Of a stretch of 24,159 nt of DNA, positions 22,406-24,159 are shown piece by piece (positions within the stretch are counted from its first letter, which is position 1; each line of letters opens with the position of its first letter). Location of the stretch: the IMG/VR virus record IMGVR_UViG_3300028812_000145, positions 1 through 24,159 of that record. The stretch is one strand, 5' to 3'. The position numbers and the translations under genes were made by a program. This DNA is from a virus. The notes beneath the pieces were generated by a model. The model did not search any database. It was given only the letters and a program-made list of their open reading frames with translations, and was not told the DNA's origin.

Positions 22406-22427
22406 CTGGCGCACGATCGTGCGCCAG
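22406..22427. terminator. Perfect 22-bp palindrome between convergent genes
   Basis: Arms CTGGCGCACGA (22406-22416) and TCGTGCGCCAG (22417-22427) are exact complements with no spacer. It lies between the rightward lysozyme gene (stop 22395-22397) and the leftward cysteine-rich gene (stop near 22446). Neither side has a T-tract. A bidirectional terminator is the simplest reading; an operator for a dimeric protein is an alternative. TAGCGGCC is also repeated in tandem at 22387-22402. Confidence 0.5.
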
Positions 22428-22445
22428 CCTCTACCTCACCCTAGC

Positions 22446-22631
22446 CTAGTGGCGCTCGATCGCCTGCTGGAGCCGTGCGCGTTCTGAGAGGGTATACGCC
22501 GTGCGTGGACCTTCAAGGAGACGCTCAGGATGCTCTAGCAGGCAGTCGCCACAGAGCTTGGGTGCCACAGGCTCAGACGGATGTCGCTGCACCACGCAGC
22601 CGCACGGACAGCGCACAAGTTGATCCTTCAT
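22446..22631 (-). CDS. Small cysteine-rich putative zinc-binding protein (61 aa)
   Basis: ATG at 22631 (leftward) is chosen over an upstream in-frame start because it has GGAGGGAGAG just upstream and overlaps the preceding stop as ATGA. The product begins MKDQLVRCPCGCVVQRHP and has CGDCLLEHPE, giving a C-P-C-G-C...C-x2-C arrangement of a zinc ribbon, then a helical end (LSERARLQQAIERH). It looks like the many small zinc-ribbon proteins of phages, roles mostly unknown. It is the last gene of a short leftward group with the one-helix membrane protein and the metallopeptidase-like protein. No function is claimed. Confidence 0.65.
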   Translation of the reverse strand: MKDQLVRCPCGCVVQRHPSEPVAPKLCGDCLLEHPERLLEGPRTAYTLSERARLQQAIERH

Positions 22632-22801
22632 GCTGCTCTCCCTCCGTCCTTCCAGCGGTCCCACTTGGCTTCGTCCTGCTCGACTTGCCGACGACGCACG
22701 AGCAGATACACCAGCACGACACCAAGGACGCAGCCCACAACCATGTGGACTGCGCCGATGATGTCGAGCATTCCCTGAACGCCCTTGATGATCTCTTCCA
22801 T
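22628..22801 (-). CDS. 57-residue single-helix membrane protein, holin-like candidate
   Basis: A 57-codon leftward gene, start ATG at 22801, stop overlapping the next gene. The product is MEEIIKGVQGMLDIIGAVHM followed by a hydrophobic helix, about residues 13-36 (VVGCVLGVVLVYLLV), then RRRQVEQDEAKWDRWKDGG. The basic cluster after the helix suggests the C-terminus is inside. Size and topology fit a small one-helix (class III-like) holin or an accessory membrane peptide. Opposite orientation to the lysozyme but only about 230 bases from it. Upstream Shine-Dalgarno is weak (TTAGGT). It sits 18 bases after a strong hairpin. A role in lysis is inference. Confidence 0.6.
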   Translation of the reverse strand: MEEIIKGVQGMLDIIGAVHMVVGCVLGVVLVYLLVRRRQVEQDEAKWDRWKDGGRAA

Positions 22802-22819
22802 GACCTAACCTATCGGCAC

Positions 22820-22845
22820 GCGTGGACTACCGCAGTAGTCCACGC
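22820..22845 (-). other. 11-bp perfect hairpin across the end of the metallopeptidase-like gene
   Basis: GCGTGGACTAC (22820-22830) and GTAGTCCACGC (22835-22845) pair perfectly with a 4-base loop. The leftward stop codon (22827-22829) lies in the stem, and the next leftward start is at 22801. No T-tract follows in the leftward direction (CGTGCCGATAGG), so it is not a standard terminator; an mRNA stability or partial attenuation element between the two genes is more likely. Confidence 0.55.
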
Positions 22846-23987
22846 TTGCCAGTGCTGCCACCAGTGACAGCCTTCCGGCCAATCGCCATCCGGTCGGCTG
22901 CTGCTCGTCCTGCTTCACGTCCTCCGGCATGGCTCCCACGCCCGATGCCGAGACCGCTGACGCCACCACGCTTCGAACTGAACTTGTCGTCGATGTAGTT
23001 CCGAACCTTGACCAGCGCTCCGTTGAGACGCACGAGTGCCACGCTCTGCGCTCCAGCGGGAGCCGGATGCTCCGCATCGAACTGAGCGACGGCTGCTCTG
23101 CGTGCTTCGTCGAAGCGCTCGCCAATGCGAATGATGAACGATCCGATCCACGACTCCTTGTATCCCTTGGTGTCACGCGTGTGACCTACTTCACGCTTCT
23201 GAGCGAACCAGTAACGGCAGTATTCCTGATGCGCCATCTTGTCCACGGCTGCAACGAGGATGCCATACGTGTATTCTGCCACCATCGCGTGTGACCGCGT
23301 GCCGACGAACCAGATGTCGTTGCGACCTTGCGAAATCAGGTGAGTGCAGAGATGCGCTTCGGCGACCTTGCGAGCGAGCGTCTCCTGCCATGCAATGCGA
23401 CGCTTCTTGCGCTCGATCTGATACTTGCTCAGGTCTACGCGAATCTCCACGACGGGATCGTTGTCTGAGGCACGCGCGAAGTCGAGATCCGAGGGATGGA
23501 GCTCATACTCGATGAGCATCCGGTTGATGGCTGCTGCGAACGCTTCGGCTGCTTCCGCATTGCCAAGTGCTGCCTCTCCATCCTTCTGCGCTTGCATCTT
23601 CACCAGCTTGCGCACGATCTTCTCTCGGTGTGACTCCTGCTGATTGACCAGCGCTTCGTGGAGCTCCAGCGCCAGAGCGTTCCACTCGGTGCCATGATTC
23701 ATGTAGCGCAGGTGTGCCAGTTCGTGCGCTGCGGTCTCCCAGATCTTCGCTGGTGTCCGTGGCTCCTCCACCCATGCACCGTCCACGGTCGCACGCATGA
23801 CGATGCGGATATCACCAGTCCCGGAGCAGTCGCCCAAGCGATCCGCCTGTGAACGCGTCGGCATTGGGAGCGGTTCGACACTCCGCAGTGGAAGGTCATA
23901 CTGCGTCGCCACGCGACGCATGGCCGCACGCACTTCCTCGAACAGCAGCAGGTCGTCAGGATGGAGCAGAGCGATCGTTGGTGTCAT
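22827..23987 (-). CDS. HExxH metallopeptidase-like protein fused to DUF2786/DUF7168-like regions
   Basis: 386 residues; ATG at 23987 with GAGGG just upstream. Residues 1-115 form a zincin-like domain: H88-E89-x-x-H92 in TAAHELAHLRYMNHGTEW, with H98 as the probable third zinc ligand, resembling SprT/YgjP-type "HELxHLxxxNH" proteins. Residues about 119-170 (EKIVRKLVKMQAQ, EAAEAFAAAINRMLIEYELH) fit DUF2786, and about 200-330 (LARKVAEAHLCTHLISQG, RSHAMVAEYTYGILVAAVDK, WIGSFIIRIGERFDE) fit the DUF7168-type partner often found with it. The last 50 residues are Gly/Arg-rich and probably disordered, possibly nucleic-acid binding. A zinc peptidase or DNA-associated role is possible; the real substrate is unknown. 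It heads a leftward group with two small genes. Confidence 0.75.
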   Translation of the reverse strand: MTPTIALLHPDDLLLFEEVRAAMRRVATQYDLPLRSVEPLPMPTRSQADRLGDCSGTGDIRIVMRATVDGAWVEEPRTPAKIWETAAHELAHLRYMNHGTEWNALALELHEALVNQQESHREKIVRKLVKMQAQKDGEAALGNAEAAEAFAAAINRMLIEYELHPSDLDFARASDNDPVVEIRVDLSKYQIERKKRRIAWQETLARKVAEAHLCTHLISQGRNDIWFVGTRSHAMVAEYTYGILVAAVDKMAHQEYCRYWFAQKREVGHTRDTKGYKESWIGSFIIRIGERFDEARRAAVAQFDAEHPAPAGAQSVALVRLNGALVKVRNYIDDKFSSKRGGVSGLGIGRGSHAGGREAGRAAADRMAIGRKAVTGGSTGKRGLLR

Positions 23988-24019
23988 GGTCCCTCACAGT
24001 CAAACAGTCAGACGGTATT

Positions 24020-24157
24020 CTACTCCACCAGGAGCTTGACGCGCAAGTCTGGGTGAAAGTTCTGGTGCTGTCCGCAGCCGTAGGCTTGAGCCGTCTCGAG
24101 CCACGAACCTGGGACACGCGTCTTGGTCCACGTGATGCCGTTCGCGTGGAAGCGCTG
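24020..24157 (-). CDS. C-terminal fragment of an unrecognised leftward gene
   Basis: The window cuts the 5' end; 45 residues and the stop (24020-24022) are seen: QRFHANGITWTKTRVPGSWL, then an Ala-Tyr-Gly-Cys-Gly segment, and a hydrophilic close RVKLLVE. The composition is protein-like in this frame and not in the others, and it lies about 32 bases upstream of the metallopeptidase-like start, so probably one operon. No family recognised from this end. Confidence 0.45.
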   Translation of the reverse strand, partial: QRFHANGITWTKTRVPGSWLETAQAYGCGQHQNFHPDLRVKLLVE

Positions 24158-24159
24158 TC

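Noticed and set aside
1-24159. CRISPR arrays, tRNA genes, insertion sequences, attachment sites
   Set aside because: Looked for direct-repeat arrays, cloverleaf-like segments, transposase motifs and terminal inverted repeats; none seen by eye.

Overview
The window is part of a tailed double-stranded DNA phage or prophage, most likely a siphovirus with a long non-contractile tail. The evidence is the gene order: tail completion, tail terminator, tail tube, a split tail assembly chaperone read through a frameshift, a 1598-residue tape measure protein, distal and minor tail proteins, a large tail hub, then accessory virion genes and a lysozyme. No contractile sheath, integrase, tRNA or CRISPR array is visible. 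Head, packaging and replication genes are absent, so this is a fragment cut at both ends. The DNA is moderately GC-rich by eye. The host cannot be named. PASTA modules in the hub hint at a peptidoglycan-binding step, and the beta-helix protein resembles families I associate with soil and environmental bacteria, but neither settles the host.

Positions 1-3806 (+) hold a sugar cassette: the C-terminal end of a DegT/DnrJ-type sugar aminotransferase, a left-handed beta-helix acyltransferase and three glycosyltransferases (one GT-A-like, two GT-B/GT4-like). All five are chained by short stop/start overlaps, and the last overlaps the first tail gene by ATGA. The parts fit making an N-acylated amino sugar and attaching it to something late in infection, possibly the virion itself.

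Positions 3803-18133 (+) are the tail module: gp10-like completion protein, terminator-like protein, tube, chaperones G and T, tape measure, distal tail protein, three tandem paralogous lectin-like minor tail proteins and a mosaic hub with two PASTA domains between short strand repeats. An intergenic stretch with two hairpins and a possible 21-codon leader ORF lies between the tube and the chaperone.

Positions 18137-22397 (+) hold a membrane-anchored coiled-coil protein, a coiled-coil protein with a Pro/Gly-rich tail, a hairpin terminator, a small group (67-residue protein, Fis-type DNA-binding protein, secreted thrombospondin type 1 protein), a right-handed beta-helix protein and a GH24 lysozyme. 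A perfect 22-bp palindrome then separates this rightward block from the leftward genes.

Positions 22446-24159 (-) hold, in transcription order, the end of an unrecognised gene, an HExxH metallopeptidase-like protein fused to DUF2786/DUF7168-like regions, a 57-residue one-helix membrane protein too short for usual gene callers, and a 61-residue cysteine-rich putative zinc-binding protein.
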